Below are positions 48,346-59,040 of a stretch of DNA of 64,000 nucleotides, piece by piece; positions within the stretch are counted from its first letter, which is position 1, and the number at the start of each line of letters is the position of its first letter. The position numbers and the translations under genes are program-made. Below the pieces are notes generated by a model. The model saw only the letters and a list, made by a program, of their open reading frames with translations. It made no database searches and had not been told where the DNA came from. The stretch comes from Prorocentrum cordatum (taxonomy: Eukaryota; Sar; Dinophyceae; Prorocentrales; Prorocentraceae), in the NCBI GenBank assembly GCA_963575745.1, contig CAUYUJ010003650.1, forward strand, positions 1 to 64,000, in the 5' to 3' direction.

Positions 48346-49558
48346 GCTGACCACACAGGAGCACGGCAGACCACACAGGAGCGCGGCAAACCACAAAGGA
48401 GCAAGGCAGACCCCAAATGAGCACGGCAGTCCACACGTTCGCACGGCAGACCGCACAGGAGCACGGCAGACCCCACATGAGCACGGCAGACCAAGAAGGA
48501 GCACGGCAGACCACACAGGAGCACGGCAGACCACACAGGAGCACGGCAGACCACACAGGACACGGCAGACCCCACGGGAGCACGGCAGACCACACAGGAG
48601 CACGGCAAACCACACAAGAGCACGGCAGACCATACAGGAGCACGCCAGACCACACAGGAGCACGGCAGACCACACGTTCGCACGGCAAACTCCACAGGAG
48701 CACGGCAGACCCCAAAGGAGCACGGCAGTGGTGCGTGGCACTGCTGTGGTATGCCGTACTAAAAAAGTGGAATATCTCATAAGCCCAGGGGACAAAAGGA
48801 CGCTTCCCGTTCTTGTCCGGTCAGGTTCCCCAAAATGGCCATTTCGCTCGAGACATCCTCGAAAAATCGAGGTGTTGGAGGCTATCGTTTAAGACGTCTT
48901 ATGTCAAAAATGACGGTTTCGCTCGAGACATCCTCAAAAAATCGGGATGTTGAAAAATATCAAAAATTTTTGTTATGCATGAAAAATGAGCGTTTCGCTC
49001 GAGACATCCTCGAAAAAATGAGATGCCGACAGAGGTGTTTTAGAACCTCTTATGTCAAAAATGACGTTTTCGCTCGGGACGTCCTCAGAAAATGAGCAGG
49101 TGGTCTGCCGTGCTCCCGTGTGGAGCACGGCAGACCACGGCCATTTCGCTCGAGACATCCTCAAAAAATCGAGGTGTGGTCTGCCGTGCTCCTGTGTGGT
49201 CTGCCTTGCTCCTGTGGTCTGCCGTGCTCCTCACAGGAGCACGGCAGACCGCGCGTAGGAACCGAGAGGAGCACGGCAGACCAAGACGAGGAGCACGGCG
49301 GACCAGGCTTAGGAACCGAGAGGAGCACGGCAGACCAAGACGAGGAGCACGGCAGACCAGGCACCAAGAGCGCCCTCAAGACGACGGAAAGGATGACCAA
49401 GACGAGGAGCACGGCAGACCAAGACGAGGAGCACGGCAGACTATGCAGGAAGAGTGCCCTCAAGACGGCCGAACAACGGCAGACCCCATAGGAGCACGGC
49501 AGACCACAGAAGAGCACGGCAGACCAACAGGAGCACGGCAGACCACACAAGAGCACGG
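48346..49558. repeat. 20-bp arrays, ~75-bp satellite copy 4 and hairpins upstream of LINE C
   Basis: Almost the same sequence as 16610-17777 upstream of LINE B, with one extra block (about 49284-49337). It ends with CACACAAGAGCACGG (49544-49558), the upstream TSD of LINE C. Confidence 0.94.
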
Positions 49559-49607
49559 TCCGTGTGTATCGGCCGAGCAGCTGTCAGTCTTCCCTCGGTG
49601 AGCCGCC

Positions 49608-50915
49608 ATGTCGGAGGTTGCCACGGGGCTGGCTAGGCGGGCGTACTGGTTGTGTGCTAAGCGTGGCTGCGACGCTTGGAACTGGTGTGACAAGCGGTGG
49701 ACGTGCAAGGCGTGTGGCACCAGTGCTCCCCCATGGACGAAGGAGTACCGCTCCGACAAGCCCCCCCCGCGGGTGGACGCAGACGGGTTCGTGCAGCAGC
49801 CCAGGGGAAGGGCTGAGCAGCGCGCCGCGAGGCGCTCGGCCTCCCAGCGGGCCCTCTCGGGGAGCACCGCGCCCAGCAGCGCCCCCAACAGCAGGGCACG
49901 GCGAGCGCGGCCTTGGGGAGAGGCCAAGACCCAGATCGAGGAGCTGCAGGCGCAGCTCGCGGCGGCCAGGGAGCGCGTCGACACGCTCCAGGGGGCCTCG
50001 GCGCTCGGGCTCTCAGTGGACTTCCAGCGTGAGGCGGAGAACGCCCTCCAGCAGGGCAAGGACCAGGTCGCCGCCCTGGAGCGGTCCGTCCAGGAGGCCC
50101 AGCGGACGGAGCGCCCGCCTCACTCGGTGCTCCACATTGAGGCCAACGCCATCCAGAAGGTCGAGCGCCAGCTGGCCTCGGCACGTACCAAGAAGGAGAA
50201 GCTCCAGCTGCAGGCGTCCGAGCTGCGAGAGCTCATCGCGGAGAAGCAGGAGCAGCTGTCGGCAGCCGAGTTGGGGGTTGATTCAGTTGATGAAGTCACT
50301 GGGCAGATTGCAGAGCTGGAAGAGACCAGGGCCAAGGTCACGCAGCAGGCGATCCAGCGGGCCAACGCAGCTGTCGGAGGCGCGCCGAGCCCGCTTGGGG
50401 ACGCCGTCCAGGGGTTGCTCACTCAAGTCGGCGCCCTTTCGGATCTCCTCAAGCAGCACGGAGCCGATCTGCCACCCAGGTTTTCGGAGATCGTCGAGAT
50501 TCTCAACACGCAGAAGGAGGCGGTCGCTGACGTGCTCAGGCCCCGCAGCAGCTCGGCCAGGAAGCGTTGGGGCGACAGCGTCGGTGACGACGGCCTCGCG
50601 ACTGAGGATGACGACATGCCGCTCGACATCGTGGCCTCAGGTGGGCCTGCGGCCGCCCCTCCCGCTGCCGCCCCGCCGGCAGGGCCGACCGCGGCTGGGC
50701 CGCCCGCCACGCGGGCCAGGCCAGCGGGCGGACCCTACGGCCCTGCAGCGGCCCGCGGCCAACACGGGGCGACCCTGGGCGCGTGGCCTCAGGTGGAGCC
50801 CTGCCTCGCCAAGGCCCTCGCCGAGCAAGGGGCGGCCCTCTCGGACGGCGACCCCTTGGTGGCTGCGGCTGCTGTCGTTGCTCCTGCTGCTGGGTACGGG
50901 CCGCGCCGTGGGTGA
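49608..50915 (+). CDS. LINE C ORF1: Cys-rich, coiled-coil protein
   Basis: 435 residues. It has the same layout as in A and B: five N-terminal cysteines (CAKRGCDAWNWCDKRWTC), Ser/Arg-rich linker, coiled coil (KVERQLASARTKKEKLQL; LIAEKQEQLSAAELG) and C-terminal PAAGYGPRRG. A 3-residue insertion (VDS within GVDSVDEVTGQ) accounts for the greater length. ATG 49608 keeps GCCGCCATG. The three ORF1 copies stay in frame and differ mostly by conservative changes, a sign of purifying selection during their spread. Confidence 0.87.
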   Translation: MSEVATGLARRAYWLCAKRGCDAWNWCDKRWTCKACGTSAPPWTKEYRSDKPPPRVDADGFVQQPRGRAEQRAARRSASQRALSGSTAPSSAPNSRARRARPWGEAKTQIEELQAQLAAARERVDTLQGASALGLSVDFQREAENALQQGKDQVAALERSVQEAQRTERPPHSVLHIEANAIQKVERQLASARTKKEKLQLQASELRELIAEKQEQLSAAELGVDSVDEVTGQIAELEETRAKVTQQAIQRANAAVGGAPSPLGDAVQGLLTQVGALSDLLKQHGADLPPRFSEIVEILNTQKEAVADVLRPRSSSARKRWGDSVGDDGLATEDDDMPLDIVASGGPAAAPPAAAPPAGPTAAGPPATRARPAGGPYGPAAARGQHGATLGAWPQVEPCLAKALAEQGAALSDGDPLVAAAAVVAPAAGYGPRRG

Positions 50916-51336
50916 TGCTGGAGCGTGGGAGTGGTCAGCTTCCACAGTCGGCCTCGACGTCGGGGACAGCGGGACGCCTCCCCCTCGGGATGTGCGCGGG
51001 CCCAGCTGCTGGGACAGGTGGAGGAGGCGCTGTGACGGCCGCTGGCGCGTCCGCGCCCCCCGCAGGCGGCGGGCGGCGCCGAACGCCCTCGCCCGAGGTA
51101 GCCAGCTGGCGCGGTCGGGATCACCGAGGTGGCCCCCCGACGGCCAGTCAGGGGTCGAGAGCGGTGGGATTCAGCCCCACGTCGTCGCAGCTCTCGGCCC
51201 CGTTGGTGATTGGCAGGCGCACCCCCCGCTGGCAACCGGAGGGGCGGAGGGACGGCCCCCTCCTCAGCCCTCCGATGGCGCGCGGCGGAGGGAGCGACGG
51301 CCACCTCCCGTTCTGGCGAGCGGCCCGCCGACGCCG

Positions 51337-54300
51337 ATGAGGAGCGCTGGAGCGAGGGGCCAGGGCCCCCCTCCAGTCCTGGTGGGGGCGGAGGGTCCCG
51401 CGACCAGGGGCGCAGCGGGCCCCGTGTCTGACGCGGGTGGGCGGGCCGCTCGCGAGGCAGCCGTCATCGGCAAGGCGCAGCTGGTCGGCAGGGCAGGAGG
51501 CCAGCAGCTTCGAGCTGGCCTAGTCATGTTCGGCTGCAATGGCAACGCTTGGAGCAGGAGCATTGAAGCCCTCGAGGCCTTCTTCAAGGCGTACGACTAC
51601 TGGCCTGACGTGGTGGCGCTGCAGGAGACGAGGCTCCCGCATGAGCGCCTGCCCAGTGCTGCGGCTCAGGCCCGCGGCCTGGGTTACGCGGCCTTCCTCC
51701 ACGAGGCGGCGCCGACGGAGAAGCAAGGGCCCCAGGCGACCTCAGGCGGCGTGGCGATTCTGGTGCGAGACGGCTTGCAGGCCGACGAGTCTGCGTACCC
51801 TTTGCCCTCGGCCTTGCGACACCGCCTCATCGGGGTGGAGGTCGCCGCCGCCTCGGGCCTTCGGGTCCTGGTGCTTGCTGGGTACTTTCAGCACTCTGTG
51901 GGCCCTCGAGGCACCAACCTGGACTTGTTTTCGGCCATCTCGGAGGTGACGGGCTCTTCTGCCGACATCCCGTGGGTCCTCCAAGCCGACTTCAACATGG
52001 AGCCCGAGCCGCTGGAGGAGTTGGGGTGGCCTGCTGCGGTGCGGGGGCATGTCCTGGGGCCCTCGGAGGCGACGTGCCATGCCGAGGGATGTGACCACCT
52101 CTACGACTGGTTCGTGGCTTCCGCGGCGTTGGCAGCCTGCACGGCCTCCTGCGCCACCGCGCTCGAGGGCTTCGGTCTGCACCTTCATCGCCCTGTTCTG
52201 CTTCGTCTCCAGGACGTTCGGGCAGATGCGTTGGTGGAGGTTCCGTCCAGGCCCGCACGCTTCCCCGAAGTTGCTCCCGAGCTCCTTCGGGCACACGAGG
52301 ACGCGGAGGTTGTCTGCTACTCGGTTGGCAAGAAAGGACAGGTCACGCCCAGGAGCGTCGCGTGGTCCTGGGACACAGGCACTTCACCGACCAACCTCTC
52401 CGTCGCCTTCAGCGAGTGGGCGGCGGCGGCTGAAGGCACCCTGGTCGGCATCCACGGCATCGTCCAGGCAGACTTGGCCCGTCATCTCGGCCGAGGAGAG
52501 GGGCCGCGGCTGACCCTCAAGCCCCTCAGTGCCTTGGTCAGGCGGGATGCCAGGTTCAGGTTCAGCCTCCTCACGCACCGCTTGAGGAGCTGCCTGGACG
52601 TGGCCCTCCAGCGGCTGCGCGCCGAGAGGACTGGCCGCTGGCACCCTCGGCATGCAGACTGGTACGGGCACCAGGCCGGGCTCAGGGCGCAGCTCTTGCT
52701 AGAGGCGGTGCAGGAGGCTGCCGACTCGGTCGGTGGGGCTCTTCCTGGCGCAGCTCCTGATCGACTTGGCGACCTGGTGTTTCAGGCGGGGGTCCACGGC
52801 AGCCCTGATGCCGTTCGGGACCTCCAAGGGCTGCTCGGTGCATCGCAGCGCCGCGATGCGGCTCAGAGCGCCCAGGCCTGGCGCAACTGGGCACAGACAG
52901 CGGTCGAGAAGGGCGGTCGTCTGGCCCACCGCTTCTCGAAGGCGACGCCCCCGCCGACGGTCAGGGACGCTGACTCTGGCAGGAGGCTCGTTGGGATGGC
53001 AGCGATCGGCGAGCTCACGAGTGTCTGGCAGAAGCTGTGGCTCCAGGACGGGTTTGCCCTGGGCGCTGGGGCCAGCAGCTGGGACGTTGGCGAGTGGCGG
53101 CTGCCTCCCATCTCGCTGGAGCAGCTCCAGGCGGCCTGCAAGCGCTACAGCCCCTCGGTGGGGCTCGGGTGCGACTCTCTGCACCCTCGGCAGATCCTCC
53201 TGCTGCCCGTGGCGCTGCAGCAGCGCATCCTGGACATCCTGGCGGCCTACGACGACGCCCCTGCATCGATCAGCGGGCAGGTCTCCCTGATGGTGTTCAT
53301 CCCGAAGGCAGATGGAGGGGTAAGGCCCATTGCGTTGCTGCCGCTGGTCCTGCGGCTGTGGTCGCGCCTCCGCCAGCCTTGCTGCGCCCGCTGGGGGGCT
53401 GACCACGACTTCCCCTTTTTCTGGGGACGTGACGGGCGGGACTGTGAGCGGGCTGGGTGGCTGCACAACTGTTTTGCGGGGTTCGCGAAGGCGAACCAGC
53501 AGTTCGAGGCCGCGAGCCTCTTCCTGGACATCAGCAAGTTCTACGAGCACGTGCGTCACGATGTTCTCTGGGCGAATGCAGTGCGTTTCGGGTTCAACCT
53601 CAGGCTGTTGCGCGGCCTCCTCACCTCCTACCAGGCCCCTAGGATGATCCTCGCGGCGGGCATGGCTTCCCCCGATTTCGGCACTACGGGTGCGGTTTTG
53701 GCTGGGTGTGCGTGTGCGACAGCAGTTGCGAAGCTCCCAGTGCTGGGCGCCCTCCTGGCAGCGGGGGCGACGTGCCCTTTGGTTACGCCGAGGAATGTTG
53801 TTGACGACATCTCGCTCCAGGCGGTCGGCACGGCCCGACTAGTTAAGCGGCAGATGTTGGTCTCCAGCTGTGAAGTGGTCCGCCTGCTGCGTGAGCAGCA
53901 CCTCCCACTCAACGAGAGCAAGTCGGTCTTCCTGGCCTCGTCGCCGCAGCTCGCCAAGGAGCTTTCCGAGGAGTGGGCTGCGCAGGGCCTGGCCTTCAAG
54001 AGGGGACTGCAGGCGAGGAACCTCGGCACCGACGCCAACATCACTCGTCGAGGCGTGCATGAAGGAGCAGGGCGCGCGGTTGGCGGCCTTCGGCGTGGAC
54101 GCGGGCTCGGGGTGCTTCGCTCAGCTGGGGCGGCGACCGAGATGGTCCACCGTGCTGGGCCCACCGCAGCGATGCTGTGGGGGCGTACTGTGACTGGTGT
54201 ACCTGACAGGGAGCTTCATGCGTGGCGTTTGGCGGCTGTGCGCTCGGCTGGGAAGTTCCCCAAGGGCGCCTCACTCGGGCTGAGGCTCAGAGCGGTGGAG

Positions 54301-56384
54301 GTCATGCGGTCCATCGACCTCGACCCGAGCCCCGCGCTGCTTCGGCCGCTGTGCAGATGGCGGCCAGCCTCCTTCAGTCGGGGGAGGTCTCGCAGCGCAT
54401 GTTCGAGGCGGCCGTGCAGGAGGCGGAGCGGAGGCACGCGGGAGCAGCAGCCCCATGGGCGCACTGCCGTACGCCAGTGGATGCCTTGGCCCTCTCGCTC
54501 ACCAGGGTGGGCTGGAGGCTCGTCCAAGGCACCTGCCTCGCCACCGACGACGGCCACATCCTGGACCTGCGCATGATGGGGCCGCGCGAGCTGGGCCTGC
54601 TGGCAGCGGCAGGGGCGCGGCGTGCTTCGGACAGGTCGGAGCTGGCCCGCCTAGGCCACGGGGCGCTCCCCCCGTTGCCCCTGTTCTGGGAGGCCTTCTC
54701 GGAGGTCCTCGGGCCGGGCAGCAAGCTCAGCCCCAGGGAGAAGGCGGCGGTGGTGAGTTTCCTTTCCAACGCCCACTGGCCCCAGACCCGTCTGCACTCG
54801 GCGGGGGAGAGGGAGCATGCTCGCTGCTGCGCTTGCGATGCACCCCGCGGCAGTCTCTGGCACAGGCTGTTCGAGTGTCCCGTCCTCGCGGGGCCGAGGC
54901 GCGACTCTACCTCCGACCGCCTTCGGCGCTGCGCACACCGTGCACGTGGCCGAGGTGAGGAGGCGGGGGAATGCTTTGCGCGCTGCTGGCTCCCTCAGCC
55001 CCCGAGGGCCGCACCGAGGTCGGATGCCATGGCTGTCACGTGGCGCAATCGCCCCGCTGACGGTCTCCTCGGGGGGCGTCTCTACCTGGATGGGTCGGCG
55101 CTCGACCCCGAGCACGCGAGCCTGCGGCGTGCGGGCTGGAGCATCGTGCAGTGCGACTCCGACGGCAACATGGAGTGCGCGGTGTACGGCAGTGTGCGCC
55201 AAGACCTCTGCCCTTTCCAGTCGGCCAAGGACGGCGAGGATTTCGCGGTCTGGATGCTGTCCCGCTTCCTGGGCCCGTGTGTGGACGAGATCCTCATCGA
55301 TTGTGCGTCTACGGTCAGTTGCCTCACGTTGGGCAAGAGGTACGCGACGGCAGCCAACAAGCCCAATGCCCATCTCTGGGAGGGGATCTACGCTTCGCTG
55401 GACGTGGACATGCTCAAGGTTACCAAAGTGGCAGCCCACTGCACCGCCCGTGACGTGATGGACGGCAAGATCACGGAGGCGGACCTCCGCGGCAACGGTC
55501 ATGCCGACCGCTGGGCCAAGGCAGGTGCGGAGCTGCACCGCTCCAGCCCCGTGGCCAGGCGTGAGTTCTTCGGCACGATGGAGGTGGTGAGGGAGCTCTC
55601 ATGCTGGGTGGCGCAAGCCTCTCTCATCTGGCAGGGGATCGAGGTCAAGGACTGCGAGGGCCTGCCTGAGGGCAGCGAGCGGACGGCTGTTTCCTTCGCC
55701 GCGCCCATGGTGGAGCCTGCCAGCAGCCGCCCGTCCGACTCGGGTTCGGGCGACGGGTGGGCCTCGGCGGCGCGCGCTGGTGGAGTATCCCTCGGTGCGA
55801 CGGCCTTCGTCGTCGCTGGCCACGTCCTGGCCTTCGCCAGGTGCGGGGAGGGCGCCGCCGAGCAGGAGCTGATCGCTTGCACCCACTGCGGGGCGCACGC
55901 GCGGCTGGGCGGGCGCTCAGGCGCGGCGCCCAAGCTCAAGGAGCAATGCCCAGGGTCTGCTGGGCTTCCCAAGGGCAGGCGCGACCAGAAGGCACGCTGG
56001 CTGCAGGGGCGGCATCCTGCTGGCACGCCCCACAGCGGCAGCAAGCGGGTCGGCGCGGCAGTGCCCAGCCTGCGCAAGGAGGACGTGGTGCCGATGGACG
56101 CCAGGGTGCGCTTCCTGCAGTGGCTGGGGGTCCGCCCCGAGGATGGGGCCCCTGGTGGCGATGCCGCCAGCGCCAGCCGCGGGCCCCCCAGCGGCGCGGC
56201 GGCCGCTGGAGAGGCGGCGGGGGAGCCGCTGGTGCCAGGCCCCGCGGGGGCCTCGAGGGAGGCATGGCTGAGCGCCTACGGCCTGGACGAGGCGAGCCTC
56301 CTCGAGTGGTCAGCCGCGGCTGAGACGGCGCGCGAGGACAGGCGCAAGAGGCGCCGCCCTGCAGATGATGACGAGGGGTCGTGA
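51337..56384 (+). pseudogene. LINE C ORF2: full EN-RT-RNase H with a single frameshift
   Basis: The likely start is ATG 51337 (MRSAGARG), matching copy A. Endonuclease motifs are intact (GCNGNAW, ALQETRL, QADFNMEPE, HRPVLLRL), as is reverse transcriptase (FIPKADGGVRPIALLP, FLDISKFYEH near 53523, VVDD near 53800). A 1-nt deletion near 54345 (CTTCGGCCGCTG against CTTCGCGCCGCGG in B) moves the frame. The second frame continues through the CCHC knuckle (CCACDAPRGSLWHRLFECP), RNase H (YLDGSALD, GNGHADRWAKAGAE) and the basic C terminus to TGA 56382-56384. An insertion of roughly 20-30 nt near 51260-51300 relative to B alters the region between ORF1 and the endonuclease. Confidence 0.9.
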
Positions 56385-56913
56385 TGCAGCATCATCTTCC
56401 TCTTCCTGTTGTGTCCGCCCCCTCTCGTCACCTTCTTTCTGTGTGTTCGTGAGGCCGCACCTTCATTTTGTTGTGTGTTTCAGCCCTCACGTCGAGGTCA
56501 GACATGTTAGCGTTGGCTATGCGTGTGCTGGCCATCACCCTTGAGGCTCGTGGTGTGGCGGCACCGTCATTCTTTGTGTGCTCAGCCCTCTCGCCGAGGT
56601 CAGGCCCGTTTGGCTTTGCAATGCGTGTGCTGGCCTCACCTCGAGGTTCGTGAGGCCCATCGTCCTTCGTTGAGTTGTGGGCCTCGCGTTTCATTTGCAG
56701 CGAGGCAGGCATGTTGGCCGTGCTATGCGTGCCTTTGCCTCCTCTGCTTCTTGATTTCTTTGAAATCTTGCGCTTCGCGCGTCTGGCGCTTCGCGCCCTC
56801 CCCTGCGGTGGCTCCTTCGGGGCCCCTTGGGTTGGCCCTAGAGGCCCTGGGGCCAACGTGCTCCGCGGGCCTCGGGCTCCTTTTAGCCTTCATAGGCCCC
56901 GCAGCTCACAGCT
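56385..56913 (+). other. LINE C 3' tail with internal duplication
   Basis: Longer than the other tails because a ~100-bp piece (TCAGCCCTC...CGAGGTCAG...ATGCGTGTGCTGGCC) occurs twice, near 56481 and 56582, with a third partial echo near 56700. It then joins the common tail (TTGATTTCTTTGAAATC to GCAGCTCACAGCT). Confidence 0.8.
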
Positions 56914-57650
56914 CACACAAGAGCACGGCAGGCCACACAGGAGCACGGCAGACCACACAGGAGCACGGCAGACCACAAAGGAGCACGGCAGACCACACAA
57001 GAGCACGGCAGACCCCACAAGAGCACGGCAGACCCCACAGGAGCACGGCAGACCCCACAGGAGCACGGCAGAGCAGACCCAAAAGGAGCACGGCAGACCA
57101 CACAGGAGCAAGGCAAACCACAGGAGCACGGCAGACCACACAGGAGCACGGCAGACCCCACAGTAGCAAGGCAGACCCCAAAGGAGCACGGCAGACCACC
57201 GGAGCACGGCAGACCACACAGGAGTACGGCAGACCCCACATGAGCACGGCAAATCCCAAATGAGCACGGCAGACCACAAGAGCACGGCAGACCACACAGG
57301 AGCACGGCAGACTCCACAGGAGCACGGCAGACCACAAAGGAGCACGGCAGACCACACAGGAGCCCGGCAGACGCCACAGGAGCACGGCAGACGCCACAGG
57401 AGCACGGCGGAACCCACAGGAGCATGGCAGACCGCGCGCGGGTACAACATAAACGCGCCTTTTTGTTGTACCCCGAACGCCGCTGGCGTTTCCCCAACAG
57501 GAGCACGGCAGATCTCACAGGCGCGCGGCAGACCCCAAATGAGCACGGCCGACCACAGGAGCACGGCAGACCCCAAATGAGTACGGCAGACCCCAAAAGA
57601 GCACCGTAGACGCCTCAGGAGCACGGCTGACCACACAGGAGCACGGCAGC
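56914..57650 (+). repeat. 20-bp array after LINE C, with double-hairpin module copy 4
   Basis: Opens with the downstream TSD of C. The double hairpin is at 57440-57490. The unit order is the same as in 46505-47220, so one block was copied from the other. Confidence 0.95.
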
Positions 57651-58250
57651 CTGGGCCGGTTCCGGCGCCGGCCGGCGCCGGAAAATTGAATTCCGAGGCG
57701 GTGCCGAAAAAAGGCCACTCCAAGACATATTTTTCTTTCGAAAATATTGATTTTCTGCTCCCGGCGCCCGGGAACCCCTTCCGGGCCGCTTCTGGCACCC
57801 GGGCCGGCGCTCGAGCCAAACGCCCGGGCCAGCACCCGGGCCAGCGCCCGGGCCGGTTCCGGCGCCGGCCGGCGCCGGAAAATTGAATTCCGAGGCGGTG
57901 CCGAAAAAAGGCCACTCCAAGACATATTTTTCTTTCGAAAATATTGATTTTCTGCTCCCGGCGCCCGGGGGGAACCCCTTCCGGGCCGCTTCCGGCACCC
58001 GGGCCGGCGCTCGAGCCGAACGCCTGGGCCAGCACCCGGGCCAGCGCCCGGGCCGGTTCCGGCGCCGGCCGGCGCCGGAAAATTGAATTCCGAGGCGGTG
58101 CGGAAAAAAGGCCACTCCAAGACATATTTTCCTTTCGAAAATATTGATTTTCTGCTCCCGGCGCCCTGAAACCCTTCCGGGCCGATTCCGGCACCCAGGC
58201 CGGCGCTCGAACCGAACGCCCGGGCCGGCACCTGGGCTGGCGGCCGACGC
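57651..58250 (+). repeat. 197-bp tandem satellite, array 2
   Basis: Three units (ORF-like starts at 57686 and 57883 are 197 bp apart; the third is 3 bp longer through a GGGG insertion). It has the same palindrome and same terminal variant unit (CCCAGGCCGGCGCTCGAACC) as array 1, but one unit fewer. Confidence 0.95.
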
Positions 58251-59040
58251 GCGATGCGCTGCCACAAGCCACTGGAATAGATGCTGCGGTTACTAACTGA
58301 TACCGCTGGTTATATGTATTTGCGGCATATATATTTCAGTTAGGTAATTAGGTTACTCCCGCAGCTCCTATGTTGATTATAAGTCCGTTACTAACCTGAT
58401 TACTAAGTAGATCAGGCGCGCTTTAGCATCAGGTTCGCGCGGCTATGTTGACGCGCCGATCGCCGCTTCAAACTTGCGTTTCCAAAAATCAGCGCGGCGT
58501 TTTCAAGAAAATATGCGTCAAAAATTTCAAAACTACGCAGTAAATTTTGAAAACTGCATGTCGCTTTCGAAGGGGATCTATCCAGTGCAGCGCCGCCACC
58601 GCCCCGCCGCGCCCCATCCCCCGCTCAGCTCACCTGCCTCGCTTCGCCCCTCCAACGCATCGCGCTGCACGCGGCCCCCATTGGATATGTGCGGCAGCCG
58701 AAGGTTGTCAGTGTTTCGCACCTTCCGTTTGATCCAACCGACAAGCTCCGCTTCTCCAGGATTCCCCCCCCCCCCGCCGCCCCCCAGCCCCGCCCCGACC
58801 GCCCGCGCCCGCCCGCCCACCAACCACCGCCCAGTCCGCCGCCGCCGCGCCCGCACACCACAACACCGCGCGCCGTCATAGTTCGTTCGCGCCGCCGCCG
58901 CCACCGCCCCGCCACCCATGCCCGCTGCGCCAACCAGGGGCACGCGTGCATCTTAACTGCGCTGCGTCGGCGCCCACGAGCCCGCGCCGCGCAACGCATG
59001 CTCCGCCGCGCGATGCATCGCGAATTCAAACGAAAGCCAC
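58251..59040. other. No gene recognised
   Basis: 58270-58600 is A/T-richer and holds two GTTACTAAC words and CGCGGC patches. 58600-58990 is C-rich (C10 at 58766-58775) with stop-poor frames in both directions. None has a recognisable domain. Confidence 0.5.

Larger units (their letters stand above)
49559..56913 (+). mobile_element. LINE copy C: SL remnant, one frameshift
   Basis: Flanked by CACACAAGAGCACGG at 49544-49558 and 56914-56928. The first five bases, TCCGT, are the start of the SL; the rest of the SL and about 130 nt of leader seen in A and B are missing, with GT shared at the junction. ORF1 is intact. ORF2 has a 1-nt deletion near 54345. Divergence from B is moderate (ORF1 roughly 85% identical), so it is an older or separate insertion. 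Confidence 0.9.
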
